Positions 46,310 to 58,714 of a DNA stretch of 64,000 bases are shown here, piece by piece; positions within the stretch are counted from its first letter, which is position 1; every line of letters begins with the position of its first letter. A model generated the notes under the pieces. That model saw only the letters and a program-made list of their open reading frames with translations, was not told the DNA's origin and searched no databases. Both the position numbers and the translations under genes were made by a program. Source of the stretch: Branchiostoma floridae (taxonomy: Eukaryota > Chordata > Leptocardii > Amphioxiformes > Branchiostomatidae). Location of the stretch: NCBI RefSeq assembly GCF_000003815.2, contig NC_049987.1, forward strand, positions 312,163-376,162, read 5' to 3'.

Positions 46310-46830
46310 GATCGTGGCATGCCTCATCTGGACCAAGACGTTGAAGGCAGCCAGGAGCTCAGTGTCAGGAAACTACTCCTCCAGGTTGGTCACGATGTTG
46401 TCTAAGAAAGGCTGGTAGGTCTTAGATTGTATTAAATGAGAATAATCATCATGACATCAGTAATCTTATGAACATTGCTTTTCTGAAGAGTTGCTATGGA
46501 GATGCAGAATCTTTACTTCCAGACATATTTTTGATTATTATTTAGGAATTCAGTTTCCCTCAATTCCCGAAACTAGTCACTATTGACTACTTACATTGTT
46601 GACGAGGTTCATCAGTCACGTTTGGATACAGTTATAACAATTTTCTTCAATCAATGACTGTTTTGTAAAGGTACAGTACATACCTCCCAAATTTTCGATG
46701 TCTACCAGCACATCTTCGAATTCGTCAAGGGAAATGACCTTGTCTCAGTTCTTGCGAGAGAACCCGAGACTAGGTCAGGCTTGCGTGGATCATCTGCCCC
46801 ACCCACCCCCCCCCCACCCCCCTCCCGCGT
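46310..46830 (-). pseudogene. hAT transposase fragment
   Basis: The minus strand near 46330-46440 reads KTYQPFLDNIVTNLEE, a stop, then FPDTELLAAFNVLVQMRH, a segment seen in ZNF862/KIAA1586-type hAT transposases between the catalytic core and the C-terminal dimerisation domain. A second piece near 46690-46770 (DKVISLDEFEDVLVDIENL) may belong to the same gene. Stops are present. It is a separate copy from the unit A/B hAT relics. Confidence 0.45.
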
Positions 46831-46874
46831 CCTTGCGGAGAAGGGGTGGGTAGGACTTGGGCAGCTCCCAACTC

Positions 46875-47105
46875 TCATTCCGGTTCAGCTTCGCCCCCTC
46901 TAGCTAGATGTGAATGGCCATGGTGATTTTCTACCGCTGTGCCAGGCACCTGTTTGGATGTATACAGATCCTGGTAAAATTCTTTGCATTGATTAAGATT
47001 GTCAGCTGTGTTTGTAAATACTAGGTCGTTGTTTCTTCTCAGGTTGCTAATAAATGATATTTGGCTGTATATTTGCATAGGTCTATTCTTGAAAATATTA
47101 CGCAC
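46875..47105 (-). mobile_element. Possible LINE pre-RT segment
   Basis: The minus frame contains NNDLVFTNTADNLNQCKEFY then QDLYTSKQV, which resembles the segment before the RT domain in L1/RTE-type ORF2 ('FY-LY-S'). It is short and isolated. Confidence 0.35.
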
Positions 47106-47296
47106 AATAAAAAAGGTCAAAAAGGCGAACGATACTAAAGCATAACCTTTTTATATTCCATATTAAACTGAGATGATAGTAATCGAATATCATACACGTG
47201 TATCAATTAGCATACACAATTCCACCAAATATAAACCATTTTCTTGTAATTGGACATTGCGCCTGCAAATGCCCCTGGGCTTTCTTGCTCGAGTAG

Positions 47297-47717
47297 GGTT
47301 CCTCCCCTGCTGGTTCGGAGATCGGAAGCGCTGTTTCTCCCTCTGGTGCTGACAGTTCACCGGACAGAGGTTCCTCCGTCCCTGGTCCCAAGACAGAAAA
47401 CGTAGCCATAAAGTCCGGCGACTCGGGATCCTCCGATGCTAGCAGTCAAGGTGAAAAGAATATGAGAAAAGGTAAGACAATTGCCACACTGACTGATGAA
47501 AAAGAGGAGATTTTGGCTAAGTGGTCGAGAGAGCATCCCGAGCTTTACAACAAGAGACTGGAAGACTACAAAAAACATTCACAGGAATAAGGTCACATGG
47601 CGGGAGAAAGCGTCTGAAAAGGGCAGGACTTCGGAACACCTAAAAACTTGGTATAGAAGCATGCGCACCAGGTTGTCCAGGCTCTTAGCTATGAAGTCTG
47701 CACAAGGATATGAGTAG
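47297..47717 (+). pseudogene. MADF-domain (SANT-like) DNA-binding exon, frameshifted
   Basis: From 47297 the plus frame gives a Ser/Pro-rich acidic leader (GSEIGSAVSPSGADSSPDRG), then TDEKEEILAKWSREHPELYN, KRLEDY. A run of six A at about 47565 shifts the frame, and the domain continues as NIHRNKVTWREKASEKGRTS, EHLKTWYRSMRTRLSRL in the next frame. The order W(S)-EHPELY-K-Y-K, W-EKA, LK-WY-SMRT--S is that of the MADF/Myb-SANT-like domain found in transcription factors and in accessory proteins of DNA transposons. It is one base away from being open, so either a sequencing error or recent decay. Confidence 0.68.
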
Positions 47718-48140
47718 TTCACATCCAGAGACATTTGGGTAAAAACGAACTTCCGTTTCTACAATGACATATAGCAGGGGTGCAGAAGCACCCATTTGAG
47801 TATTCTCATTATAATTTGTGCAATGGTCAATCTTTTTCTTTATCATCGTTCTAATGTTTACAATATTGAACGTTAGTCTAAATAACAATGCCTCAGTAAC
47901 TCTTTTAAACTACTAGTATCTGATCAGGTAGGCTAGTGGCAATGCATACAGTGCTATAAATAGCAAGGAGTATCAGTAATTTTGGTTGGAGCGAAAAGAA
48001 CAGATGTAATAAATATATTTCATTATTGTTCGTAACCAAACAGCTGTTTATCACCGAGTAGTAAAACAAGTAACTACAGCCCCGACCTGCACGAGTTCTT
48101 ATTTCCAGGTGTTGCTAATGACCCGAGGTTCTTGCTCATG

Positions 48141-48325
48141 CCCCCCTCACATAAGGCGCGATTCAATCGGACCACGAGTCTGCTAGCTCTAATTTAAGAG
48201 GAGGCATGACCCTGATGCCGACGAAAAAATTGCAGAGTTCCCCCTTCCGTCAGGGTCATGCCTCCTCGTAATTTAGAGCTCGCAGGTTCGACGTTCGATC
48301 GAATCGCGCCTAATGCGAGAGGGGG
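48141..48325. mobile_element. 185 bp palindromic MITE
   Basis: The ends CCCCCCTCACATAAGGCGCGATTC and GAATCGCGCCTAATGCGAGAGGGGG are inverted. The complement continues to the centre (AGGAGGCATGACCCTGA against TCAGGGTCATGCCTCCT), so almost the whole element can fold into one hairpin. No clear target duplication is seen. Confidence 0.8.
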
Positions 48326-48329
48326 AATT

Positions 48330-51300
48330 AGAAGAGACAAGGGTTTGGCTCTCAAGTTATCTAAGCTATATTTACCGTTATCAAAATATTGATGTTTTTT
48401 ATCATTTGAAGAAGATATAAAAGACTGACCTAAAAACGTATTTTTCCCTTCTTGAGTGGGTGCGCGCAACTGTGGCAAATTTGCAACACGATGTTTTAAG
48501 GTGAACCTAGAGACAGATGATTGGCGTTCTCCCGCGACTACATCTAAATCAACAATGTTTAATACTCAAACAATAAAACCGTTTCCATGGCAATGATTTT
48601 ATTACCACGCTTATTTGATATAAATATGATAAAGACGTTTAGGCTATGAGTTAAAGGACAGGAAAATACACAAGGCATCAGAAGATTAGTTCTTTATCGC
48701 TAAAACTTGTCAAACGATCTTTTGAATTTTTTGGTACCGCGAAAATATTGCTGACATTAGTTTACCGTCACGCAGAGTATGGAGTCAGACGTGGCTAGGC
48801 CCACATCCAGACCTTCTACATCACCATAATTAGTGTCTGGAAGGACTATGAGTATAGAGAGAAGGGATCTCCGGGTAAGTATTTTCCATTTTAACCAAGC
48901 CATTATTTTTTTTACTAGTACTTTAGTCCAGTAAATGTTAAAATGTTTTCCGAGTAGGATTGTTCTCATTTCCGTTGAATACTTGTGAACGTATTGCTCA
49001 GTGCCTGTTATTTTTGTAGCATCATGGCGGCTGTACCTGCTGTGTGTTTCATTAATTAAAATGTCACTGTTATTCATTTTTTAGCAACTAGGGAAAAGAA
49101 AACAAAAACATATTGTATTCTATCATAGTAAATGTCAAGATACTTTCAGAGTAGGAATGTGCTGATTTTCATTTGATAATTATTCTGTGTAACATTTACA
49201 TTAATGTTACGGATGGCGTTGCTGTACGGCGTCTTCTCCATAATCCACTACAAGTCAGAAAGACAAGGTTTGCCTTCCTAATATAATTAATACCCACTGG
49301 TATATGGGGAAAAAAAGACTGTACATATCTATGTTTTACAGCGCGAAATCAGGACTGCTCTAAAGCAGATTGGCGTTATTACAAAATACTCCAGGCCCTT
49401 CCGCAAAGCAGTTGATGAGGTAAGTATAGATAATGACTACATTCGGCCTTATGTACCTTGAAGGTAATTAATCGGTAATGGTAATGTTTGTTTGATAATA
49501 GATGGCGTCTTATAATGAATGAGAAGTGGTCAAAGAAAGACATAAATAACATGACTCTGTACCTTAATGTCAATGCCTGCCTCTGTAGTCTTTGTCATGT
49601 TACTTAACTTATCTCCAGGTGTGCAAAGCCTTCCCGCAAATTCTAAAGTGCGGTCGAGTCGCAGACTTCGGTTGTCCTGCGCACCAAGCGCAATGAGGAC
49701 AAGCGATGACAATTTATTTTTCAGCAAATTGGAGTGAAAATGCACCACTTGAAATTGTATAAAACCCAAGTAAAGCATGTGCACTGTATTTCGTAATCAC
49801 AATACAATACAAAGCAAATACTTTCGCTCAATAAAATCAACATGCACGCATTTGCGCTAATTGTACACCCCTCACCCTACACTTAACATCACACCGCCAC
49901 CCCTCAAAAATCACTAATCTCATTGTAGAATTTTGTCCAATGAACATTCAATACAGAAGACTTCACAGTAAAGAGAATAGCAGAAACTTGCACTGTGATT
50001 TTTCTTTAAAGAAATGTACACCGCTGTGCAGGCTTTTTTGCATTTACAGTGACGTTTGCAGTTGTAATTTATGGCAAACGAATTACGTTTCATTAATTCT
50101 GTGATGCGGTAGAATTTGGCACCCTGAAATGTAAACAATTCTCTAGTGATGCGTGTTGATATATCAACCGTTCCCAGTGACATACCGTGTTATTGTTTCC
50201 GTAGTAAGGAGAGCAGGAGGAAGAAAAAAGGCTGAGTGGCCTGTCTGGATAAAGAAAACCAGGGTGGAGGTGCTGACGTTCGGGACAGAAGTCTCCAGTT
50301 CTTAGAAAATAGGTACACATGAAAAAGTTACAAATAATGAAAATATACAGGTACGTTTGAAAATTTGTCAAAGCTTTTATGAGAAATGCGACAAACATGG
50401 CATTTTCGTATATGTATGATGATGCGGACATCATTTACAGCTATCATGACATTACTTATTCGAATCATTTTTTTCCCTCAGTTACCGTCCGCGTGACTTC
50501 CGTCAACGAAGAGGGTCAGAGTCACCTTGTCGTAGATGATGTACAAATATGATGGTTAAATCTAATTTACTCCCTATATTGGCACAGAGCATGAAGAAAG
50601 TAAAAAGTAGTACCGCCAGTGGTAATTTATGTACTTCATAACGATGTTGATGGACACCCGTATACAGCTGTACATGGGTATCAGTAATGACATTCTAGAA
50701 CGTGGTGACCGATTTAACGTCTTTTTTTCTATATTTGCAGGTCCCCACGATTGTTAACATCAACGTGGAGTTCTTCGCGAAAGTAGTGGAGGGGGAATGG
50801 TTTTGTGCTATTTATGAGTTTGACCATTATGTTGTGTTTCGTTATGTAAATAAATCTAATCCTTAATTCTAGTTGACAATGCTTTCTTTTATTTAAGATG
50901 ACTTGAATTGAAAAGATCTTAATATTTAAAAAGTAGGACGACGTATGGTAAGTGCTGTGGTAAGTAAACCATTCCTTGTTTGCTGACTACTTCGGTTTGT
51001 TGTTTCATTTCTGTGGTTAATTCGTAGGCTGGTTGGTCCATCAATAAATCTCCACAACATCGCCAGGCAGATCAGGGTCAAGGACAGTTATTTCCGTGGC
51101 CAAGAAGTTTGCAGAACTTTGTATCAAACCAGGACACGTTACGTCTGTGGGAGCACCGACCATTCTGTCGCTAAATACCCTAACCAATACAAGATGTTAC
51201 AGGCTTCAACATCTGGTGGTAAAGGAATGGAGACGGTTGGAGATAAATGGACGTAACAAAATAAAACTTTCATATGTTGAATTTGATATAAAAAAGTGCT

Positions 51301-53690
51301 AAAGCAGGGTGATAAAAATACAAGAGTGCAGTTGTTGTGGTATTTAGGTATGATCTTGGGGTTCAGTTAACCTTAAGAATGGAAAATGGTATGTGAAGTG
51401 ATCATGAGCTTACTATAATGATGATGTATACTGAAATATAAGATATATCGATAATAATTTTTGGCGAAGACTAATGTATGGTATGTTTCTATGTCATGTT
51501 TACAGTAACTGTTGTTCGAAAGCGGCTCTTGAGAATATTGTCATCAGTCTTATAACTGTGTGTATCCTAGTAAATAATGATGATTCAAATGATGATATAT
51601 CTTAATCATGTACTCCCCGCGTAAATCGAGACAGGTGGAAACACTTCGATCAAACACAGGTGAAAGCAGACTGGTGGCAATTAGAGATGCTATGTACTTA
51701 TAAAAGGGTAAGGAAGCGTGAATTTTTTTTTCACACGAGACATACGAGACGCACGTTGAGAACAAGGGTGAGAGAACCGAAGATGGCACAGAGACATAGA
51801 CGACTGTCCGCTGTGGCATTAGGCGCTCCAAACACAGGATCCGGAGGTGTACAGAGCGTGGGTGCAGGAGTTCCGAACCCGGGGCAGGGAGGACCGGCTC
51901 CGCAGCAGCCAGGAATTCCTATCCAGGCTGGAGGCCCGCAGCAGTTACCAGCTCCGAATCAGGTCAAAAGGAAACGCTAACCGGAACAGTTGACAATTAA
52001 TGTACAATTTCACTTTAATAATATCTAGACAACAAGAGAAGCAAAAAGATACATGGTCTCATATTTATATACGCAAAATAATATGTCATAAAAATAGATG
52101 AGACAAAGTTTTCTACGAGTACATATTTCCTTCATATTCATAAAAATTTAAAGCTACGTTAACAAATTATGTTGGAACGTGCATTTGTAGATGTCTTGTC
52201 CTCAATATAAATTTTATTACATATTGATCTATACAATAGTTTAAAGTGTGCGCGAAACCAAAGTGCAGCATTTTCTTTTGATATTCAACAACCTAGATAA
52301 CAGTATTCAAATATATTATAACCATATGTTTCTGTTACTCCACAGACTCGAAGATTTTATTGCAAGATAACCCATTTAGGACCATAAGGGATGTCACATT
52401 TAAGATGGAAACGATCAATGCATTTAGCCCTTGTTGGTCATGTTTAAGCAATCAACATAATAACTTGCTATTTGCATTCTGCAGCCCCGTTCTTAAAGCT
52501 TGGCCTCACTATGGCCACACAAACCTGTTGGGTCCAAACATGACGAGGGCAAGGCCTGTCGTACCGCCGGAACTGCAGACATCCCGAAAATAAAAATAAA
52601 ATTATTTATTCGGGGCATATTTCGCAACCATGAATATTTTCTCTGTTTCAAAGTAATCTATGTTTTCTATTGATCATTGTGAAAAATTATGTCCTTTTTT
52701 TGTATTCTATCAAATGTTGCAGTTCACCAAGTGACTCGTTATTTCCGAAACGCACGACACAGATTTGGGAGGTTGTTAAGGCGTAAATCTGGAGCCGCTG
52801 TCCCCATATTGTCACACAGGGATCAATTCATTATAGATGCCTATTACTATTAAGAAAACACTTTACATCATTTTGCTCCCAACTCTTTGGTGCGCAATTA
52901 TCAAATTCATTTCGTTCGAGTGTCCTATCAAAATGTCGCATTGCTTACAACAAATGTTTTTGTATGATAATGAATTTGTCCAGGTCATGCAGCGCTAGCA
53001 AAATGTCTGTGTTCAATTTTCGTTCAAGTAAAAACCCAATAAAGTTTTGTGGGCGTGGTAACGTGACATTTACAATGTGATATCGTGACGAATAAGCACA
53101 TAATTGAGTTTTTGCATTGACGCAGGTGTATTACAGGTGAGGGACTCAACGCATTCTGGGCGTGATTCATAGGTTTGGGGTATAAAATTTATGGCAGTGC
53201 TGTAATCTGTCTATTAAACACACTGCGTGACACGCAAGAAACAAAAATTACTTTCCAGAGATGTAGGCACAAGCGGTTTACAAGGACATTGAACTTCTAT
53301 TTGTTGTGTCATAAATAATGTTGGTCACCTTTTTTTTTGAACAGTTTAGACATAATTCATTACACTAAGAGTTCCTTTTGGGGTGAATGACGGGAATCCG
53401 GAGTGGTAAAATTATTGCCGCGCATGCTCGGTATGGAATGTACGGAAAGAAGTCATTGCCTTAGGGTGCACTGGATTGTACATTGGGGATGTGAGCTTAT
53501 TAGTTTTGTGACTGGACCGAGGCAACGTACTGTGAAAGTATTTAAGCTCGGTGAATACAGTTAACATTCTTGGTAGAGCGACTGCTGAAAGTCAGAAGCG
53601 ATGGTCTATTGCGTTTTGTAATTATTGCCGTGTGCGAATACTTAGTATTCATTTGCAGTAATGTACTTATTTGCAGTAATGTACTTATGT
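48330..53690 (+). other. Spacer with scattered plus-strand exon-like pieces
   Basis: No confident gene. Pieces with plausible borders are 49343-49419 (REIRTALKQIGVITKYSRPF before donor GTAAGT), about 49619-49690 (after CTCCAG: VCKAFPQILKCGRVADFGCP), about 50482-50555 (after CCTCAG), 51784-51980 (see separate entry), about 52486-52593 (after TTCTGCAG: AWPHYGHTNLLGPNMTRARP) and about 52724-52853 (after TTGCAG: RYFRNARHRFGRLLRRKSGA). They could be exons of one broken gene on the same strand as the MADF exon. I recognise none of them. Confidence 0.3.
51784..51980 (+). CDS. Pro/Gly/Gln-rich 65-codon ORF
   Basis: The ORF reads MAQRHRRLSAVALGAPNTGS, GVQSVGAGVPNPGQGGPAPQ, and ends LPAPNQVKRKR, stop. 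The composition is biased (Pro, Gly, Gln) with a basic head and a KRKR tail that looks like a nuclear localisation signal. The frame is open upstream to 51660. It may be a terminal exon of a nuclear accessory protein. The family is unknown. Confidence 0.3.
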
Positions 53691-53694
53691 AGGG

Positions 53695-55345
53695 AATCAC
53701 GTCACAACTAAGCGTGCTTCCAGCACTGAAACAATAAGAGGAGGCAATGAGAAGGGGCCGCTCATTGACGACATCAAAGAAGAGCTAGTGCAGTATGCAA
53801 GGAGACCCGAAGCAGTCTTCAACCCAGAGAGTGCTATAAAAGAAAAGTTATGAAAACACGCAGAGAAGGCCATGAGAGACATACGAAAGCACATGAGTAC
53901 TGTATTATCTTAGATCAGATCTTTCCGTTGGAAGGAAAAGATTATTTTAGGTAGCTTCTGGTAAGCCAGTTCGGGAGCAGCTTGGAGAAACATGTGAGCA
54001 AAGAGTTCGCCCAATTCGTAAAAGCCCCGGGAAAGGTGTCCCGGCAATTCGCGCAAAAGGGTAAAAGTGGGCGTTTTTACACATTATCTATAATGTAATA
54101 TATAGGAATAAGTGACTTCTATCCGGCACCGCGGCATGAGGCGCTCCGACAGCCCCCAAACTAAACCAAACCAAACCAAACACCGCCACGATCACTGATA
54201 CCATCAAAGACACTCCAGACATGCATTCTTCATTAACCATGTTGTGGTCAGGTGTATGACGGGGCGGCTAACATACAGGGCCATCATTCTAGGGTTGCGA
54301 GACGCATAAAAATAGAGGAGCCTGAGGCAGTGCATTGCTGGGCCAGCTCTCTTAACCCATGCCTTCAAGACATATGCAGCGAGATATGAAGACACCGTTC
54401 TATTACTGGCTTCTTCTGAACACAACAGTTCAAGCGTCACAGTCAGGCCTATGTGCCCCACACGCTGAACCGTGAGGACAGCGGCACTGGACAGCGTTCT
54501 GAGCAACTAAAGTGCCACTATTGACACGATGAACGAAGTGAACGTCACGACAAGAGATGAGTATGGTCTGAAAGCGGGCGATGTGGAGCAGGTCTCCAAA
54601 ACGTTGTAAAAGATGGACTTACGTATGAAAGAGGCCATTGCCTCAGCCAATACACTAAAGTCATACTACGGTCGGCTGCGGACAGATACATACTTTAACT
54701 CTTTCTTCAGTTCATTGGGGTAGACTGCTAGAGGCCTGTACATTGGAGAGCCAGCCCTACCACGATACCGGCGACAGTCCATACGAAGTGACCCACACCG
54801 GCATACGAGCACCAATGACTTCTACCTTCATGTGTTTTTCCAGGCGTGCTATGTACTGATTGGTGAGCTGTCAGAGAGATTTGACCAGGACTTATAAAGT
54901 CATGTCTTCTGTGTTTGTGCAAGACGTGGATCAGCCAAAACTTACAACTCTCCGTGCCACCAGACGTCATAAAGCAGGAACCGTCTAAAGCGAAGGTGAC
55001 CAGATTTCGCACAGTCTGTTCCACAACTTCAACTGGGCCTCACCGCACAACATTTTCAGACTCACAAACTGCTCCGGCCATATTTAGCCATTCCCATCGA
55101 GAAGGCCTTCTCTTCACTAAAGACTCCTCCATCTTCAATGGCGAAACAGGGGCGGAACAACTGCATGCTGTTACATATGCGCAAGGACATTGTGCACAGT
55201 ATGGAATTGAATGCCATCGTAAGAAAATTTATATCTCTGAAAGAAGAGCAAATGCGCTTCTTTGGAAATCAAACATCTTAACTGATACTGAAGTCATAGA
55301 ATGCCAACGTAAATTCTTAAGTCAAAGACGTAAAAGACGGTAATG
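53695..55345 (+). pseudogene. hAT-type transposase pseudogene (ZMYM/ZNF862-like)
   Basis: Plus-strand pieces switch frame repeatedly. Near 54245 it reads QVYDGAANIQGHHSRVARRI, then EEPEAVHCWASSLNPCLQDI, the conserved 'YDGA-NM-G--SG' and 'H-(A)H-LN' region of hAT transposases. Near 54447-54600 it reads RPMCPTR, TVRTAALDSVLSN, MNEVNVTTRDEYGLKAGDVE, and near 54757-54895 it reads LPRYRRQSIRSDPHRH and ELSERFDQDL. The last W/R-T motif and the RFDQ segment follow in the family order. At least five frameshifts or stops are present, so it is inactive. The 142-codon ORF 54915-55343 runs into unrelated sequence. Confidence 0.65.
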
Positions 55346-55949
55346 GACTGGATTAACGGTTTATGCTTTCACACCCGTTAAGATATTAAAATAAACAGTG
55401 TCTCCTTGAGTGTATGGAAAGAATCATTTTGTGTCATCGCAAAGACGCCGATTTCCAATAAACAATGTTTTGTGTGTAAATATGGTCTATAGTTTCTTTC
55501 ATCGCAATGTCGCAATCATTAAACCCATTGCTTGCTCGCTTCAAAGTATAAGTAAACAGTGGACTTTGTAGATCTACCTGTATGTAATATTCTTAATTGT
55601 CAACCCTGTTAATCGCGGACCCAAGACTAGAGAGTAACATTACGTAGAATATAGTTCTAACCGGAAATGTCGTTAGTATCTGATTGGGTTTATGGTAACA
55701 GTATGCTTTCCAGTCTTGCTGCACATAATAGATTGTAATGGTATACCTTGGCGTTAAGAAACGAGACAGCGGAAAGGGAACAGTGTCACTGGAAATAGAT
55801 ACCTACAATTGGAGGAAACGGTTTAATAAAACAGAAAATTGTACAATCACACTTCAGACAACAAAGCCATATGAAATTTAATAAAAAAATAACGCAGGTT
55901 GTATACATAAGGAAAATTCAAGGAAGTTACATGACGTTGCCGATAAAGC

Positions 55950-56408
55950 TGTTTATGGCATTGGACACTTAGCTGTAAATCTTACAGATTTAGACTTTGC
56001 AGACGATCTGACACCGATAACACACCTAGTAAAGGATGGTGAAGATCTTTTGCAGTCTCTCGAGAAAGTAGTGGCTTAAGTTGGACTCTATTGTAACGCA
56101 GCAAAAACTGAATTCATAAACACAAGTACAGGTATTACCATTGCACCAACTGATCTCAAATCTCTATCTCGAACTTGCATGAAACAAGTAGAGGACTTTA
56201 ACTATCTTGGGTCCTACATTATGAACTCTTTAAAGGATTTTAGAATTAAGAAAGCGTGGACCTGGAATGCAAGTATGAAACTTGATAATATCTGGCTTTC
56301 GGGTATAAATAGCAAACTGAAGGTACAAGTCTTTCGCGCAGTAAGAGCCCATTCTCCTATATGGTGCTTAAACTTGGACTCTTACCACTCATTTGGACAA
56401 GAAACATG
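55950..56408 (+). pseudogene. RTE-like LINE reverse transcriptase fragment
   Basis: The plus strand reads DLDFADDLTPITHL, a stop, VGLYCNAAKTEFINT and, in the ORF 56179-56409, VEDFNYLGSYIMNSLKDFRI. These are the catalytic FADD, the GL-N--KT and the F-YLGS segments of endonuclease-type non-LTR retrotransposon RTs, and they end just before the usual YGSETW motif. Everything 5' of the catalytic motif is missing and one in-frame stop is present. Confidence 0.72.
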
Positions 56409-56519
56409 ACGGGACGTACAAAGCACAAGAAATTGAGGAACTGCTTTCCTTCATTGTCACGATCACGCAATTCACCTTCAGGGGTAACATCGACCAGTAG
56501 AAATGGGACAGCAGCGGGG

Positions 56520-57000
56520 AGTTAACGTTCTGTATCCCCGGTACTCGCTAACTTGTTTATGGAAGGGCTGAAACAAGAAGCTTCTTCCACAGCACCCGTC
56601 AAGTGCAAGCCTAAGTTATAGAAAAGGTACGTGGATGACGTGGCAGAATTTGTGAGGAGAGGAGCCCAGCAAGAGCTCAAAGACCACCTCAATAGCATCG
56701 ACCCCACCGGCAGCATACAGTTCAAGTATGAAGAGGAGAAGGAGGGTACACTACCTTTCCTCGACACCCTTCTAGGGCATAAGGAAGATAGCACAGTGAA
56801 ACTTCTGGTGTACAGGAAGAGTACGCACACGGACCAATACCTCAACTTCCATTCCCACCACCCTCTGCACCAAAAGCTAGCAGTAATTCGCACCTTACTG
56901 GACCGCTGCAAAACAGGGGCTACATATTGCTCATTCCATTGTAAAAAATCTACATGTATGAGAGAAATGGAGAAAGGAACCTGACAGGCATCAAGTGAAC
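56520..57000 (+). pseudogene. Penelope-like element RT fragment
   Basis: From 56524 the plus strand reads SVSPVLANLFMEGLKQEA, a stop, KRYVDDVAEFV, and then GTLPFLDTLLGHKEDS, LLVYRKSTHTDQYLNFHSHH. SP-LANL-ME, RYVDD, LPFLD and VYRK-THTD-YL--SHH are the successive RT motifs of Penelope-like elements, which retrotranspose with a GIY-YIG endonuclease. The N-terminal RT and the endonuclease are missing; a TAG breaks the frame before RYVDD. The fragment is cut on its 3' side by the piggyBac-like element at 57157. Confidence 0.8.
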
Positions 57001-57160
57001 AGACTTTCTTCCATCATCTGCATCAGAATGTAGGGAAGATGTGAACGCTGCAGCCACGGCCACAGCCTGTTGGAGGAGGAGGAGCCAGAGACAGAACCAG
57101 TACAGCAAGAGCGCGAAAAAGATGATGTCTACACTGCCCAGACATTCGTACTCAGGTTAA

Positions 57161-58421
57161 CCCTATTCAGACCGGGCATTTTTGGTCATCCCTGGACGGG
57201 GGGGGGGGGGGACGTGCCGTAGGGCCACCAATTTTTTAGCACATAATGTCGACAGAATATCTGACGTGTATTTGACGTTTGACGTTACGTTGACGTAAGA
57301 TGACGTAATTATGACGTCATCAATTTGATTATATTGGCCGGACCCTTGAAAAAAGGGTATTCTCAGAAAACTTCAAGTTATGCTACAAAAATGCAACAAC
57401 AAGTGCAGATAACACACCGGTATCAATTACACCCTCCCGCTCTCCGTGCGGCATAACATGCGTGTAAACATCGTTTAAGATCTCCACCAAGAAGAGTCCA
57501 ACATAACTCATTGATGGCTCAAAATGACCGCAAGGGTTTTCCCGAGATTTCTGTTTTTGGGATTTTTAAAAAATGCCTTAGATTTTGAATTATTGGTAAT
57601 TAAGTGCGAAAAATGCCATTTTTACGCACATTTTTGACTGTAACTTTGCTTCAAATTAAAAATTAAAAAATCCCAAAAACAGAAAGTTTTATTTGCCTCT
57701 AAGATGACGAAAAATATAAAGATCGAGAATTTGCCATGGCACTTGCGGCCAATCTTATCAAGAGTATGGTCAAATTGAAGGCCTTCCTTGAAACAGAAAA
57801 TAATCGTCTTTGGAAGCAAAATCGAAACAAAACAATTATCTCAATTCAAACGGGAAGATTCAAACTATCTAAAATTGCGAATTCAATTTTATTTTGAATA
57901 CATTTTCCTTGTCATAACATCTTGTTTATTTTGAAATATTTTACGGCTAGCAAATAGTAGGCCTCTTGTAACCCGACACTCTGTCGAACTCGCATAGCAA
58001 CGGGAAAGAATACCCTAGCAACCGACCGCCGTGGATCTGGACATACGGTCCGCCAGCTTGGATTTTGGGCTGATGACGTCATCAAATTAGCATAATTTAT
58101 GCATATATAATTATGAAATATATGCTAAATAATATTACATTTTATTTATGTATCAAAATAGCAGTAATATAGCAAATAAATGTGAAAAATACATTGTTAG
58201 AACCAAAAATAGTGATTTTTGGCAAAACTGCCTGTCAACAAACGGTTGCCATGGCAACACGAAAAAAAGGAAAATTTTTCAAACTTTCTAAAATTGTTGC
58301 CAACAATATTTTAGGAAAACTCACCAAATTTGTTGGGTCTAGCGTAAGCCGTTCTGGCGTTATAGGACATCAAAGTTAGCGCGGGCCTCAAAAGCCCCCC
58401 CCCCCCCCGGTCTGAATAGGG
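57161..58421. mobile_element. piggyBac-like nonautonomous element (TTAA)
   Basis: The element starts CCCTATTCAGACCGGGC and ends CCCCGGTCTGAATAGGG, and is flanked by TTAA on both sides (57157-57160 and 58422-58425). A TTAA target and CCCT...AGGG ends are the known hallmark of piggyBac elements. It is 1.26 kb, AT-rich with G/C homopolymers next to each terminus, and has no transposase. It inserted into Penelope-like sequence. Another end of this family lies at 13355. Confidence 0.85.
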
Positions 58422-58714
58422 TTAATACAGTAGTTACTGACAGCGTGAATACTATTATAGCTGTGACAATGGCATATTTGTCATTATAGGAGAATATTGT
58501 TTATATCATATTTACTACTTTGCATGTATAGTTACAGCCCATGACAACAGTGATGTTTGTCTTGATACGACTCGCGTTCACACCTTGTGTATTATGTTTG
58601 TATCTTGGCTGTATTTGATGTAGTCTCTGGTACTTGTGCTAATCCAACTGTCTTCCAGTTCTGCTCTACAAAACAAAAGCGTTGTCTGACAGATGGAACC
58701 TTGCACTTGTATGG

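Noticed and set aside
46795-46830. C-rich tract as a G-quadruplex regulatory site
   Set aside because: It is a simple poly-C/ACCC stretch with no gene start near it. Several similar homopolymer runs occur across the window.
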